Shown here in pieces: positions 21,827 to 32,650 of a stretch of DNA of 64,000 nucleotides (positions are counted from its first letter, which is position 1; the number at the start of each line of letters is the position of its first letter). Location of the stretch: the NCBI GenBank assembly GCA_021234155.1, contig JAJEKV010000276.1, positions 186,001 through 250,000 on the forward strand, read 5' to 3'. Origin of the DNA: Isoetes taiwanensis. Its lineage: Eukaryota > Streptophyta > Lycopodiopsida > Isoetales > Isoetaceae. Under the pieces are notes generated by a model. It was given only the letters and a program-made list of their open reading frames with translations. It made no database searches and was not told the origin of the DNA. The translations under genes were made by a program, and so were the position numbers.

Positions 21827-24800
21827 ATGGTGAAGAAGGTTGTTAATCCGCCCGGCTCGGCCGGCAATTCCAATGGATGCCATGCGGTGAGGGGTAAGCA
21901 AAATGCAAATCAATTTTGATGGCTTATGGTGCCCTGTTAATTTGTTTTTCTTGATTTCTTTCAGCCCGGAAGGAGCGTGCCCCTAAGACCCGACTGGCTG
22001 ATTGCCGAACTAAGGAGGACTTCCATGCCTACTGCGGGTCTATCAAGCGAGGGTGTGCATCCCTCTCAATTTCGAGCGGATGTGATATACGGCGTGAGAA
22101 TATAATGAGGTTTGGGATACCAATGGTGTCATTAGAACAAGACATCCATCGACAAAATAAGGCCGAAACACGAAGAAGCTCTAATTGAGCTGTTGAGCAA
22201 GATATACCCGGAAGGATTGAAGAGAAGTAAGGAAGGCGGTTTCCTTTTTATTTGCATTCAACAAGCGCAAGAGGGCCAAGCGGGATCGAGAAAATTTCAA
22301 GGTCAATTGGGCAAGCGGTGGCAGCAAAAAGCGAGCCTATTCGAGCAAGGTCAAAGTGAACCCGGCACCGGTGGCCCTGTGAACCAATGAGCCAAACAAA
22401 TCACGGCAGACAACGGCACACGAAAGCATTGCGAGAAAAGCCCGACCTCGGCGAACGCTGTATAAAATTAGAAAGGAGGTTGTCATTTAGGAGTACTTCA
22501 ATGTGTCGGCGGCATTCTCGGCTTATGGGGAAAATATTTCCCGTCTGGAAAGCATGATCCAAGATATGCGAGGAAGCCCTAAAATTGCGTGTGAGAATGA
22601 CCTAGTGTCAAAGAAGGAACAATTTTGCACACTGTCGAGGCAAAGGGAAGCTTCTTCTCGGTACGCAGAGGGAAGTTGAAGACCATAAAGGATAATATTG
22701 CACGTCTTCAAAGCCTTTGCGGATCCTAATGTAGGTGTCTCTCTTTGAGATTCATACTTTGGAGAGGAGAAAGATATGGCGAGAATATATGTTGAAGTCC
22801 CTACTTGAAATGGGGGTGGGCCAATAGATCAAACACTGTGTAGAAAAGGTGGCTGCACTAGCTGGCGAGATTGCCAACAACGAGTCCCTCCTTGCAAAAA
22901 GCCCGACACTTAAAAGAATGTCACCCGGTGGGGGAGATGACCAAGAGAAATGATGGTGAGTCGACATCACTCCAATACCATTCCGATTGCCAATTGGAGA
23001 TGAGGAGAGATGCTCCACGTGGTCTTGCATTCGAGGATGATTACACCCTCGACTGCGGATGAAATGTGGACATCATTATCCGTTAGCTGCACCGGTTTGC
23101 TCATGGAAAAAGGATTTGCCTCGAGTGCGAGAGACCATTCCCTCGGCTTAGTGCAGGAAATAGGTAAGCTTATCTGATAAAAGCGAGGGAAGTGTTGCAT
23201 CTTTGGAACGACTCACAAAACCGAGAAGAAGATAATTGATGTTGATGAGCATGTAGACACAACTCACGGTAGCGGCGGGAAAAGGAAGCGACAAATCACA
23301 CCAAAAAGTAAAAGGACCCGGGATCAGCCAAGCACAAGTCCACAAGGGTTCACACTCCACCAAGACATGGGAAAAAAGGTACATGCTGTTTTGGGGCTCG
23401 ATTTTGAATTGGCTGACATCGAGAAGGTCTTTGTAGACATTGGACAACAAACTACCGGCACTCTTGGACTGCTGCGGCACTTGGCGGCCACAGTCTTTGG
23501 AGAACCAAAACATCTTTGAATCAAAGGGAGATTCAAGTAGTAGTGATGGTGCCAACAATTATAGTATAGTTCCAAATTCTGCATTTGCCTCTACAAAAGG
23601 CCTCCTCTAACACTTGTTGCTGCGGGGAAGGAAAAGCGATGGCGAAGATGTCGGCAATCAGATTGAGACGGTCGTTAAGCGGGTGAAACGGGTTGACCAC
23701 GGTCAAGGGCGGGGAAGGTTGTGGAAGAAGAAAGTGAGGGTGAGTCGAGAAAATGACCTTGATGAGGGCGTCCCCATAGAAGTAGCATTTGGAAAGAAAA
23801 ACATGGCTAATGTAAGTTTGCCTTATGTATTTCGGGCAAGCAAACCTTGATTTTGCAAGACAACCCTAAACCATCACCAAAAGGTTTTGTTCAAACAATT
23901 AATATATTTGATCCCTGTTTTATTCCACCTTTAATGTGCAAATTTTGGTTTGGATTATTCAACTTAGGATTACGTAAAACTTGTCTGCTTGAGAAAAAAA
24001 AGGCAGCCAATGGTTATACTTAGTGAATCGATGAAGAAGACAATCTGAGATAAAAAGTGCCGGCACAAACTCTAACATACAAAAGGTGCCTGTTATCTGT
24101 TATATTTCAGAATGTGTTTCAGAATTTCGGTTGTTAATTGCAGCTCATCCTTGCATGCAGGAGAACAAGGCAGTCGTGAATGAAGAAAGCAGGGGACAAA
24201 AGGCAAAGCAAGGGTTCTTGATAGCGGGGAAACACCCATACATTGGGGGCGGGGAGATACCAATAAGGATGAATCGACTATGGCTATCAGCACTCTCCAT
24301 CATCGGTAGCAAAGATAAAGAGAGTCCGGCGAGGTTGCGGCCTTGTCCGGCACCTCCGATAGCACTTCAGAGTCCGGCACACATTGCGGCCCACGGACAA
24401 AGCGATGCGGCACACATCGGCGGTGGTTGCAAAGCGTCCAGGATGGACACCCGGACGGAAGTTGATGGTCTTTGGGCGTAAAATGGTGTCTTGGCGCAGA
24501 CACAATGAGAGGAGAATGAGCGAGAAAATCTTGCCTCCACCACAAACCAAGCATGTTGTAAAAAAGCGCAAATAAGTACCTCATTTGCGGACCGGGGTAT
24601 CATGAGTTTGTGGAGTGGGCAACCGCAGAGGTTTGATATTGTTATTTGGAGTGCTTCTCTGCCGGAATACAAAGGGATATGGTGGATGCATTGTTCCACG
24701 ATTTGCGGACCAGATTCTTGAAGGTTTATGGTCAAGAGCATTGCTATGCATGCAAGCATCCAAACAGACCCGAAAAAAGCAGATTTTTTCAAGGAGTTGA

Positions 24801-25175
24801 AGGTTGTACTTGAGGATTTTCCTCAAAATCATGGTATGATTTTCTTGGTTGATGACAGCCTACACAAAGGGTTTCTAAACCCCGCACACACAACCCTTCC
24901 CATTATGCCTTTCAAGGGGCAAGAAGAGGACAACTTTTGCGAAGTTTGTGTGTCCAACTTTGGAGTACTTGTCTTCCCATCTTTGTCTAAAACGATCTCA
25001 CAAGGTTGACATCAGCGATGCATGGTTGGAAGAGGAGGCGGTTGTAGTCTTTGGATTACTGCCTCAACAACTATCTTGTCTCGCCTACTATATCCTCAAT
25101 GCTCCATTAGAAGTACAAAGGGTTGCTGGGCACCCTTCTGGCGACCAGATGACTCAAGACTTCGATGACTCATGA
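21827..25175 (+). pseudogene. Gene A: coiled-coil protein ending in an FCP1/HAD-like phosphatase domain
   Basis: Begins ATG at 21827 (MVKKVVNPPGSAG) with a clean GT-AG intron at 21894-21964 (GGGGTAAGC ... TTCTTTCAG). Charged, helix-rich pieces run to about 23000, then a basic GGKRKRQ stretch near 23275. The C-terminal part at about 24440-25020 aligns piecewise with the FCP1 homology domain: CGPGYHEF-like, DIVIWSASLPEY, ALFHDLRTRFLKVYGQEHC, FFKELKVVLEDF, IFLVDDSLHKGFLNPAHTT. In this family (RNA polymerase II CTD phosphatases and relatives) VDDS.K..LNP is the second acidic motif. The first motif DxDxT appears as VFGxNGVLA-like, so the nucleophile Asp seems missing. Stops and frameshifts are frequent. 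Confidence 0.55.
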
Positions 25176-25559
25176 AGTAACCATTGTACAATTACTTTTT
25201 TGTAATATATATGTATGATTACTTTGTCTTATCTTGATTGAGTGATATTGAGTGATGTTCTAATCTTGAGTGTACAATTTTACGTAATATATATCAAGCT
25301 TACTCTCAATACTATAAGCATTGTTTCCAATACTAAGATACTCAATAATTCAAACCAATACTACAAACATTGTCTTAGGGGCATTGTCTCCAATACAATG
25401 ATCAAAATTTGAGACAAGTACACAAGTAACTACAGATTTGTTACAATGATAAAACAACTAGGCCAAGCATATTCAACCTTCATATGGCGGTGTCAAAGGA
25501 TCATCGGTGAGTAGCCTGTTCAAGGGAAAACTGTTGGTGCCGGGAATCGATTCATCTCA

Positions 25560-27762
25560 AACTTGATAGCCGATACGTGATGATCTTTGGAAAGTCGGGG
25601 CCTTTGTCTTCAAGTAGCTCCCAACTACCATCGGGTGGGCGGCATAGTACAAACCAGCCAACACATGTTCATCCACATTGAAGGTTGATGTCTATCCTTG
25701 ACAATTACATCAAGGATATGCCTCGACTTAACACATTTGACCACATAGAAATTTGCATTCTCCTGATTTCCCTGCTTTCAACAAAGACAAAGTTATCACC
25801 TTCCTCTACGTTTCCGGAATTGCATGGCCTGCCATCTAGCCCTGTAATTGTGTGGCACGAATATCTTCAATGTGGAACACAGATATGAAATGAAATCCTT
25901 CAATGGCGTTCTCTTGTAAGACAATCTGAGGACTGGCTTTGGTCCTTTCTTTTTTTTCCCCTTGCCATTTGAGGTCTCATCTTGTGCTGCAGCTTCAGTA
26001 TGTGTCCCACCAGCTTGCTTGGATTTCTTACTTTTGTTTCCCTTCTTCTCAACTTGTGCTGCAGCTTCAGGCTGTGTCCCACCAGCTACCTTGGATTTCT
26101 TACTTTTGTTTCCCTTCTTGGTGGCATTGGCTCTTTTCTTTCTGCTTTGCCACACAGCACCTCCTTGGTAGCTTGATCTGCAACTCCACCCAGCCTCTTA
26201 CGTCTCCACTGGAATCAGTAACAAAGTGCGTAGCATAAAGCGGAAGATTAGCGCAAGTTGAAAGCACAAAAGCGTTTTTCGGATGATGGCACATATCAAA
26301 GCATGTTTGCGGCATGCAATGAAGAGAGTATTACCTTTTCAAAGCGTCTTCCATTCAAGCAAGAACTCATGATTCTCTCTCTCTCTTGGACATATAGGAA
26401 GAGTTTTTATGCCACACCCGACATAATGCGCATCAAGCGGTCATGTTTATGCCATTCTTCACCCTCGCTCTTGTTGCAAACCACAGCCCTCAAAGCTCAT
26501 TTGGTTGAGTCATACATATATTGGTGGCGGAACCGTCTCACCGGAGTCCACGGACCTCGCGGTGCACTTGCACTCTTCACCATGAAATCCGGTTTTTCAC
26601 GACCTTAATGCATTGGGGCTACCCCGCATACTCCAACTTCATATGGTATATGCAACAACGGGTTTCCCTTTACGATACTTTCTTTACATAAATAGGCTTC
26701 AACTTCACCGAAAGCCTTTAAGCAAACAGGGTGTTCGGGATGTGCCTTTTTGTATTGTTGAAATAGCTCGGTTTGAATGGTGGCCGTTGGTTAGAAATAT
26801 TTATGCAACAATAGCAAAGAAAAATTTGTATGGAAACTTATACGTGTGACCTCCATAAGGTGCAAGGGATAAGAAATTGAAGCTTGACTCTCCAACGGTG
26901 TTCACAACATCTTTCTTGCAAGGAGAGACTACCGCTATTTTGTTTCGAATTACGTTATGCTTTGCTTGGCGGGGGTGAGAGAATCACACCTCAACCTCCT
27001 TTGGAAGCTAGACCACGGACCATTTCCAAGGGCGGCTTCCGATTTTTCTTAATGCGGCCGGTTGCAATTGTTGACCTCATGCAACCTATCATAAGAAATA
27101 TTGCACATTAATCAATGAACATATCTCATCCGGCATCACTCGTGCAGATACAAGCACTTAAAAGCACTTAAAAGCACGAAGAAGCACGGGCATGAAAGCA
27201 AGAATTAGATGCACCTAACAGCCACGCCATAGTGGAATTGCATCTCGATTTTTGTGGAAGAAGCCATCACCCGATTTGTCGAGGTTCGGCTCTCCAAACA
27301 TCATGGTTCCTTTGCCTCTTTGTGGCTGCCATTGTCTTTTCAAGTTGTTGAGCATGAGCACCCCGTTTGTCTTGCACTCCTTTGGACTTGGCAAAATTCC
27401 AGGTTTACGAGATTTCCATTTCGTGGTGATGAACCACCCTCTTCATCACTTCGGCCTTGAGTTCGGGTGAATGTTTTTGGTGAGCTTATTGAAGTAATCA
27501 ACTACTTGCTTGGCTATTTCTTGCCTGCGTCTCATGCTCCGGATCCTCCGCTCACCGCTTTTCTCATCTTATTCCAGAATCTGTATTCTCTTTCTCATTT
27601 GCATCAATTTCTTGTAAATTGCGGAGGAAAGCTGGATCTTCATTGATATTTCTGTGTTGCATTGACATCCAACAAATCACGGAACATTGTATTGGGATTC
27701 ATCGGGCCGAAAATCCAATGCTAAGCGTGTGATTGCCTCCGGGCGGGCATCGGGGGCGCCAT
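25560..27762 (-). pseudogene. Gene B: helical protein with duplicated Lys-rich module
   Basis: Begins ATG at 27762 on the minus strand (MAPPMPARRQSHA). Pieces with coiled-coil character follow (RIRSMRRRQEIAKQVVDYF near 27480-27540), then LMLNNLKRQW and MFGEPNLDKSGDGF-like sequence to about 27250. Near the C-terminus, the open frame 26155-25796 holds two copies of KKGNKSKKSK followed by AGGT..EAAAQ, then a basic GKGKKKKGPKP tail. Beyond it, VESREIRRMQIFMWSNV-like sequence is in another frame. No known domain recognised; the middle (26250-27200) is too broken to read. It converges on gene A and shares its element. Confidence 0.45.
25953..26110 (-). repeat. 63-bp duplicated Lys/Ala module in gene B
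   Basis: On the plus strand, 'cttgtgctgcagcttcag.. tgtgtcccaccagct' followed by 'ttggatttcttacttttg' occurs twice in tandem (near 25980 and 26053), encoding the repeated KKGNKSKKSK.AGGT module. Confidence 0.8.
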
Positions 27763-28029
27763 GAAATTCTGAGAGAGGGAGGATAAGTGAATTGGAGGGA
27801 GAAATTTCCATGGGCCATGGCGAAGTAATCCAATTTGCAACGTACTACCACACCACTGCGAAAATCCAGCCAAAGCCCACAATCATTTTCCCTAACGGCT
27901 CGTTCGTGAGGTGGGCGTCGCAGTACATGAAGGGCGTAAAAGAAATGGCCGGCAGATTAAGCCCATCGGCACCCAGTTAAGCAAAAGCGAGGTGTCGATG
28001 GCGGCTAAAACCACTGCTATAAGCATCGT

Positions 28030-28071
28030 CGGGACGCATGCTTTTGCTACCCACCAAAGATACTTTCACCC
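28030..28071 (-). repeat. Right terminal inverted repeat
   Basis: Reverse complement of the left end. The neighbouring plus-strand ATAT mirrors the one beside the left end. Confidence 0.65.
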
Positions 28072-29687
28072 ATATGATTACGGTGTACACGAAGAACGCC
28101 ATGCATTGATATTTACATGTTTTGTACATCAAATTTGCTATTTAAGTATAAAACTAAATTGTAGAATATTGACTTCTTTTTACCAAAGAAGCATTACGAC
28201 AACTGTTATACCTTGTCATTCCTGGAACATAACAGAGATACCAACAAATGTCAACCGGACGATTGATGCTACCCAAAATAAGGATCAGCGTTCCCAACGC
28301 TGGTCTCCATACTAGCCAATCCTCCAAATAATCCAGGCTTCTGCGATGTTGCGACCTTGTACCTTCTTTTCTTACCCTCCCTTACCATTTGACTCCATGT
28401 TCTATCGAGCTGCGGTCCAAACAATAAATCTCATCTCATTCCTCTTATCAAATGTTGTATGTCATATCGGTAATTATGCGTAATTATGCCAGAATCGCTA
28501 TGATACTTAAAAAGAAAAAATCTTTGATGTACAATGTTGTGTTCGGGTTAGATAATTATCCCTTTAAAAAAAACAAGCATAATAGGATCCAAAATTGAGG
28601 CTTCTTTGTGTTTCTCTCACATTGGCCTTTGTCGAACATACCGCCATACTCGGCATCAAGAAGAGGAATAGAAACCATTTCATCCTTCGAGATTTTTAGC
28701 TTGGGGGCCTCCAATATATATCCGTAAACTAGCTGCTTGTTTCCTTATTTCTGTAATTGGATGTGTGTTCTCAAGACGTTTGTAGTAGAGAGCAATGCAG
28801 ATCATCATGTCTATTATGGGCATCATATGCCATAGCTAACTGAGATCCGAACTGGCGTGCAAACAACATGGGTTACTAGTTACAAAGTCTAACAAATTCC
28901 AAACAAGCGACCACCTGAAAATAATTGCAGAAAATATACCTGAATGGAAAATAAATGGGAGGACTGGCGGGCTTGAGGCAAGAAACAACCTAAGCTGGCG
29001 GCGATCCCTTTGGACGAAAAAACACCGCTAAGAACTCTGCGGAATTGATGCTTGAGGAAAAAACCGACTCGAGAGACAATATCCGACTCTCGAGGAAAGA
29101 CCCAATAGAATCTCCGAAATCAAATCAGTTACGGCCCCTCTTTGAATGCCCAAAAATCTCCTATCAAAAGATCGATTTACGTGTTTTGAAGAAGCCCAAT
29201 GCAAATGCGCCCCTAAGCCCCAAATTGGCTCTTTCTATGAAGTTGCAATTTCAAGAAACCGCAAAGGCTGATTTATGTCATCGTGGCTCTTATCAATCTC
29301 GGCTCCAAAACCGGGTATATCTTAGCCCGAAATGTCGAAGGAAGAAGTCATGGCAGTTTATCCGGCACATTGAAGATATGCCCATGAACTCATTTATGTT
29401 TGCATAAAAGCGGTCTAAGCGTAAACACTATTTAAGGCAAAAACCTGTATCCAGTCCGGCTTCATACTTGCAAGAAGCCGCAAAGCAGTGTTAGCAATAG
29501 AATGATGTTTCCTTCCACCGGACCAGATACGGCATGGGCACAACAAAACCCTAAGTTGAAGGGTCTCGAGCCTTGCATGTAAAGCAAGGAAAAAATACTT
29601 TTTGTTAGCATAGAACCTTAAATTATAAAAAATATATATCAAAATTATGGATTCAACCATTAGAAAGTGTCACAAAAATTAAAGTGA
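28072..29687. other. No supported gene
   Basis: A plus-strand frame of 120 codons at 29045-29407 (LFECPKISYQKIDLRV, PLSPKLALSMKLQF) reads like protein, but I recognise nothing and there is no second exon evidence. The rest is AT-rich. Confidence 0.35.
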
Positions 29688-29689
29688 GC

Positions 29690-29812
29690 GTATGTGCACT
29701 CTAAATGTACCGATTAGTACGTCTCATGGAATACTATCATCAAATCATATAAAAACCTTAGGAAAAAAAGTACAAAAATACAAAAACAACCCCCTGTTAT
29801 AATGCTACATAT
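29690..29812. repeat. Dispersed repeat, copy 2
   Basis: Same order of short blocks as 20560-20690, ending AACCCCCTGTTATAATGCTA. Confidence 0.7.
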
Positions 29813-30347
29813 TGTTTGCTTCAGGGTTCGAAAAAAAGTGAGGTTGATCTTATGTTCTGCCCTATAAATTTTGTCCATGCCCACCTATTGTCTACAAGAA
29901 TAGGGCAAGCCCTCCTAAAAAAAAAAAAAGCTATGGAATTGGACTCTGTCCTATATGTTTTGAACCAAGCGGATTTCCTCCTCTTCAATTAATGGGGGAC
30001 TTTTTTTATTGCTTATTTTCATAATATATATTATATAACAATAATTAATTATCATATATATATGAATTTTAATAATAGAAAAAATTCCCCCTCTATTATT
30101 ATCTTTTTCTTTATCGAATTTCTAATGCTAAATTTTACTTGTATTGATGGGATTTCGTGGTTTTATTAAGTTGGACTTCGTCTGGAACTTTGATGTCCAA
30201 TTGAACATATCCTACTCAATTTAAGATTGTCCTGCTAGTTTTGGAATCAAAAGGATTTTTATGTACCTTAAATTATGAAGAATTTCGAACCCTGTTCCAT
30301 CTCGACAACTTGATAACACAGTAAAGTATTTATTCTATGCATGTGAC

Positions 30348-30672
30348 TTTTTTTTTTTTTTTTTTTTGAAGGATGACAATCTATTATCAAGGAAAATCAA
30401 GATATATACAAGGGATCTGTGACATGGGACTCAAAACCTAGAGGACTAAATAGTCCACTAAGCAAAACCACCCATACACAGAATTTAATCATACTCCTTG
30501 TGCCATCTTGAGGCGTTTAATAGCCTCATCACAATCATCATGTTCTGCGTCATCGAGATGATCATCAACAGACATCAAATTATTATGCCACTGAATAGTA
30601 CGAGGCAAGATAGCCTTGTGAGATGACATAACAGACTTCTTCCTCGCTGCCTTCTTCCAATGTTTGGCATTT
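30348..30672 (-). mobile_element. Antisense copy of the poly(A) retroposon 3' end
   Basis: Starts with a 20-base T run, then the reverse complement of the 16370-16700 region. Shared blocks include GGCAGCGAGGAAGAAGTC, CAGTGGCATAATAATTTGAT and GGTTTTGAGTCCCATGTCAC. Truncated near 30672. No clear target duplication. Confidence 0.8.
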
Positions 30673-31524
30673 GTATATTACGGCCTAATATTATGGCTTC
30701 CTTATAGGTATTTGAAGAGATATATAGGCATCCGCAAAGCATATCAAGCACCGCCTTTTGTTTTCTCATGTTGGCTATATGAAAGTCCTTAGAATGCAAG
30801 ATTTATATTGGACACAATTGAGTATGCACTACCTTATGGCATTTCAAAGATACATTGGGGTAAACTTTGATGTGGAAACTGAAGCCTTTAACCATGCTTT
30901 AGCTATGTTGCAGTGACTGAAGTGTTAGCCATACCTTCTGGGTGGATTAGTTGGCTCTGGAATTCTACAATGCAGAGTTTAAAACACTGTATTTGCTCAA
31001 ATTCGACAGATCTGCAATGACAGAGAATTGTTTCTAATTTTGGAAAAGTGGTTGGAGCTATTAGTAGCATTATAGTTTTTATACCCGATGTAAGTGTGAA
31101 GGTTGGATTCAGCATGATTAAAATGAATGATACAGCGAGACCATGTATTATTTAAATTATCGACTAGAAACGTGTGCTCGGCGATGCCGGGCATTAATTG
31201 TTGGCATATGGAATAGGTAGACATTATAGAGTTTGCAGAATAGGTAGACATTATAGAGTTTGGAGGGGGATAAAGAGTTATAAATGTAATCACATCCAAA
31301 GATATAATGTAGTGGAAGAGGTCGGGCATTAACCTTGCATGTATGCATTAAATGGGTAGAAATAATGGAATGTGTAGTTGGATTAAAGTGGCATGGTTTG
31401 CTTAGAAGTAGGAGCATTAATTGGTATTAAGATGGCTTAGGGTTTGTAGAAGATAACATATCCAATTCATAGTCAACACAATTATAATTGGAGTATAGTA
31501 TAGTAAAAATTAAAAGAAATTTAT

Positions 31525-31548
31525 CGCGGCGGCCTTACGGCCGCCGCG
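31525..31548. other. Perfect GC-rich hairpin
   Basis: Arms CGCGGCGGCC and its exact reverse complement are separated by loop TTAC. The adjoining GAAATTTATC on the left recurs at 55279 beside a degenerate version of the same arm, and the other-strand form CGCCGCGATAAATT recurs near 47303. It may be the end of a mobile family. Confidence 0.6.
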
Positions 31549-31776
31549 AACATTTCTCTTCTCCAACTACTGTAAAAAGAATTTTTGTGTCAAGTCGAAT
31601 AGTTCTCAATTTTGGACAACCTTTGAATGTGAAATAACATGCAGGAGTTGAACCTGCACAATTGCCATTTGTTTTGTGCCCGTATGATAGATAGGTGCTA
31701 TAACTGACTACCATGGGATTCACATTATTACCATTGCCATTATTACCATTGCCATCATTTATTTTATTTTATTGTT

Positions 31777-32118
31777 GCATCCGATGACAGTCAGCGGGTT
31801 TTGGGCATTGGATGGGGTCAACCATTAACAATAGCTTGACCACTAAACTGTCATCGCTGATGGATGTTCTTTTTGGTTTATCGATCTTATTTTTACATCC
31901 AATGATGATCCCGGGGTTTTGGGCTTTGGATGGGGGTCACCCATTACCAATAGCTTGACCACTAGTGGCATGGCGATGTTATTTATTGAATGCTCTTTTC
32001 ATTTATCTTATCTTATTTTTACATCCAATGACGGTTTTGGGTTTTGGGCTTTGGATGGGGGTCACCCATTACCAATAGCTTGACCACTAGACTGACATGG
32101 CGATGTTATTTATTAAAA
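31777..32118. repeat. Three tandem units of about 118-126 bp
   Basis: Units begin near 31777, 31895 and 32021 with (G/A)CATCC(G/A)ATGA. Each contains GGGTTTTGGGC, TTGGATGGGG, CACCCATTACC and ATAGCTTGACCACTA in the same order. They lie downstream of the helicase gene on its strand. Confidence 0.85.
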
Positions 32119-32184
32119 AATGAATGACGTGAATCCAATGGTGATCAGATAGCACATTATATATCACCGCAGCAGGAGAATGGA

Positions 32185-32650
32185 GATTTTTTTTTTGGGG
32201 GAATACCTTATCCGAATAACGTTGAAGAACTCGTTTGTATCTGCCTAATTAGTGGTTGAAGAAAACAGGCGTTAGCAGAGAAAATGATTGAGAAAACATA
32301 CTTCTGTATAAGAGACATGAAGAAGTTGCAAGCATCTGCATATATGATCATCACGGAAAAACTAGCTTGTTAGCAAACGAGTTAGTATATCTTACCTCTT
32401 GCATATACATGTGAAGGCTAAAGGGAGTTTTTTTCTTTTCTTTTCTTTTCTTGATGTACCTTATATTCGAATAACGTTGAAGAAGTCATCTGTACCTACT
32501 TAATTAATGGTTAGGGAAAAGAAGATGCACATTAACATAGAAAAGGATTTAGGCAAACGTACCTTTGTAAAGAGAATTGAAGAAAATTGCAAGCACTGGA
32601 TATATGATGTGATAATTAAAAAACTTGGCTAGCTAGCAAAGTAATTCTTT
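32185..32650. repeat. Direct duplication, two ~230-bp units
   Basis: Both units carry TACCTTAT..TCGAATAACGTTGAAGAA, then TTAACATAGAAAA-like, then TTGCAAGCA, then CTAGC(TA)AGCAAA. A (TTTTC)n run sits at the junction near 32430-32451. Confidence 0.8.

Larger units (their letters stand above)
21497..28071. mobile_element. 6.6-kb inverted-repeat DNA element with two convergent decayed genes
   Basis: The ends are inverted copies. The left end from 21497 begins GGGTGAAAGTAT, then TGGTGGGTAGCAAAA. The right end read from 28071 on the minus strand begins GGGTGAAAGTAT, then TTGGTGGGTAGCAAAA, with similarity for about 40 bp. Both are flanked by ATAT (21493-21496 and 28072-28075), a possible 4-bp target duplication. 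Inside, gene A runs rightwards from 21827 and gene B leftwards from 27762; they meet near 25.2-25.6 kb. I recognise no classical DDE transposase. The transposon reading follows from the terminal geometry; the superfamily is unknown. Confidence 0.6.

Noticed and set aside
24086-24481. 131-codon plus-strand ORF and several overlapping minus-strand ORFs
   Set aside because: They overlap each other in the middle of gene A. Only the pieces matching the FCP1-like domain order carry information.
31525-31548. Helitron 3' terminus at the GC hairpin
   Set aside because: No CTRR end at the expected distance in either direction, so the element boundary is not assigned.
31625-31715. tRNA-like sequence on the minus strand (GCAGGTTCAACTCCTGC preceded by CTATCATACGGG)
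   Set aside because: The T-arm pairs well and an anticodon loop can be imagined, but the acceptor arms do not pair and the anticodon stem has a mismatch. At most a decayed organellar or nuclear tRNA copy.
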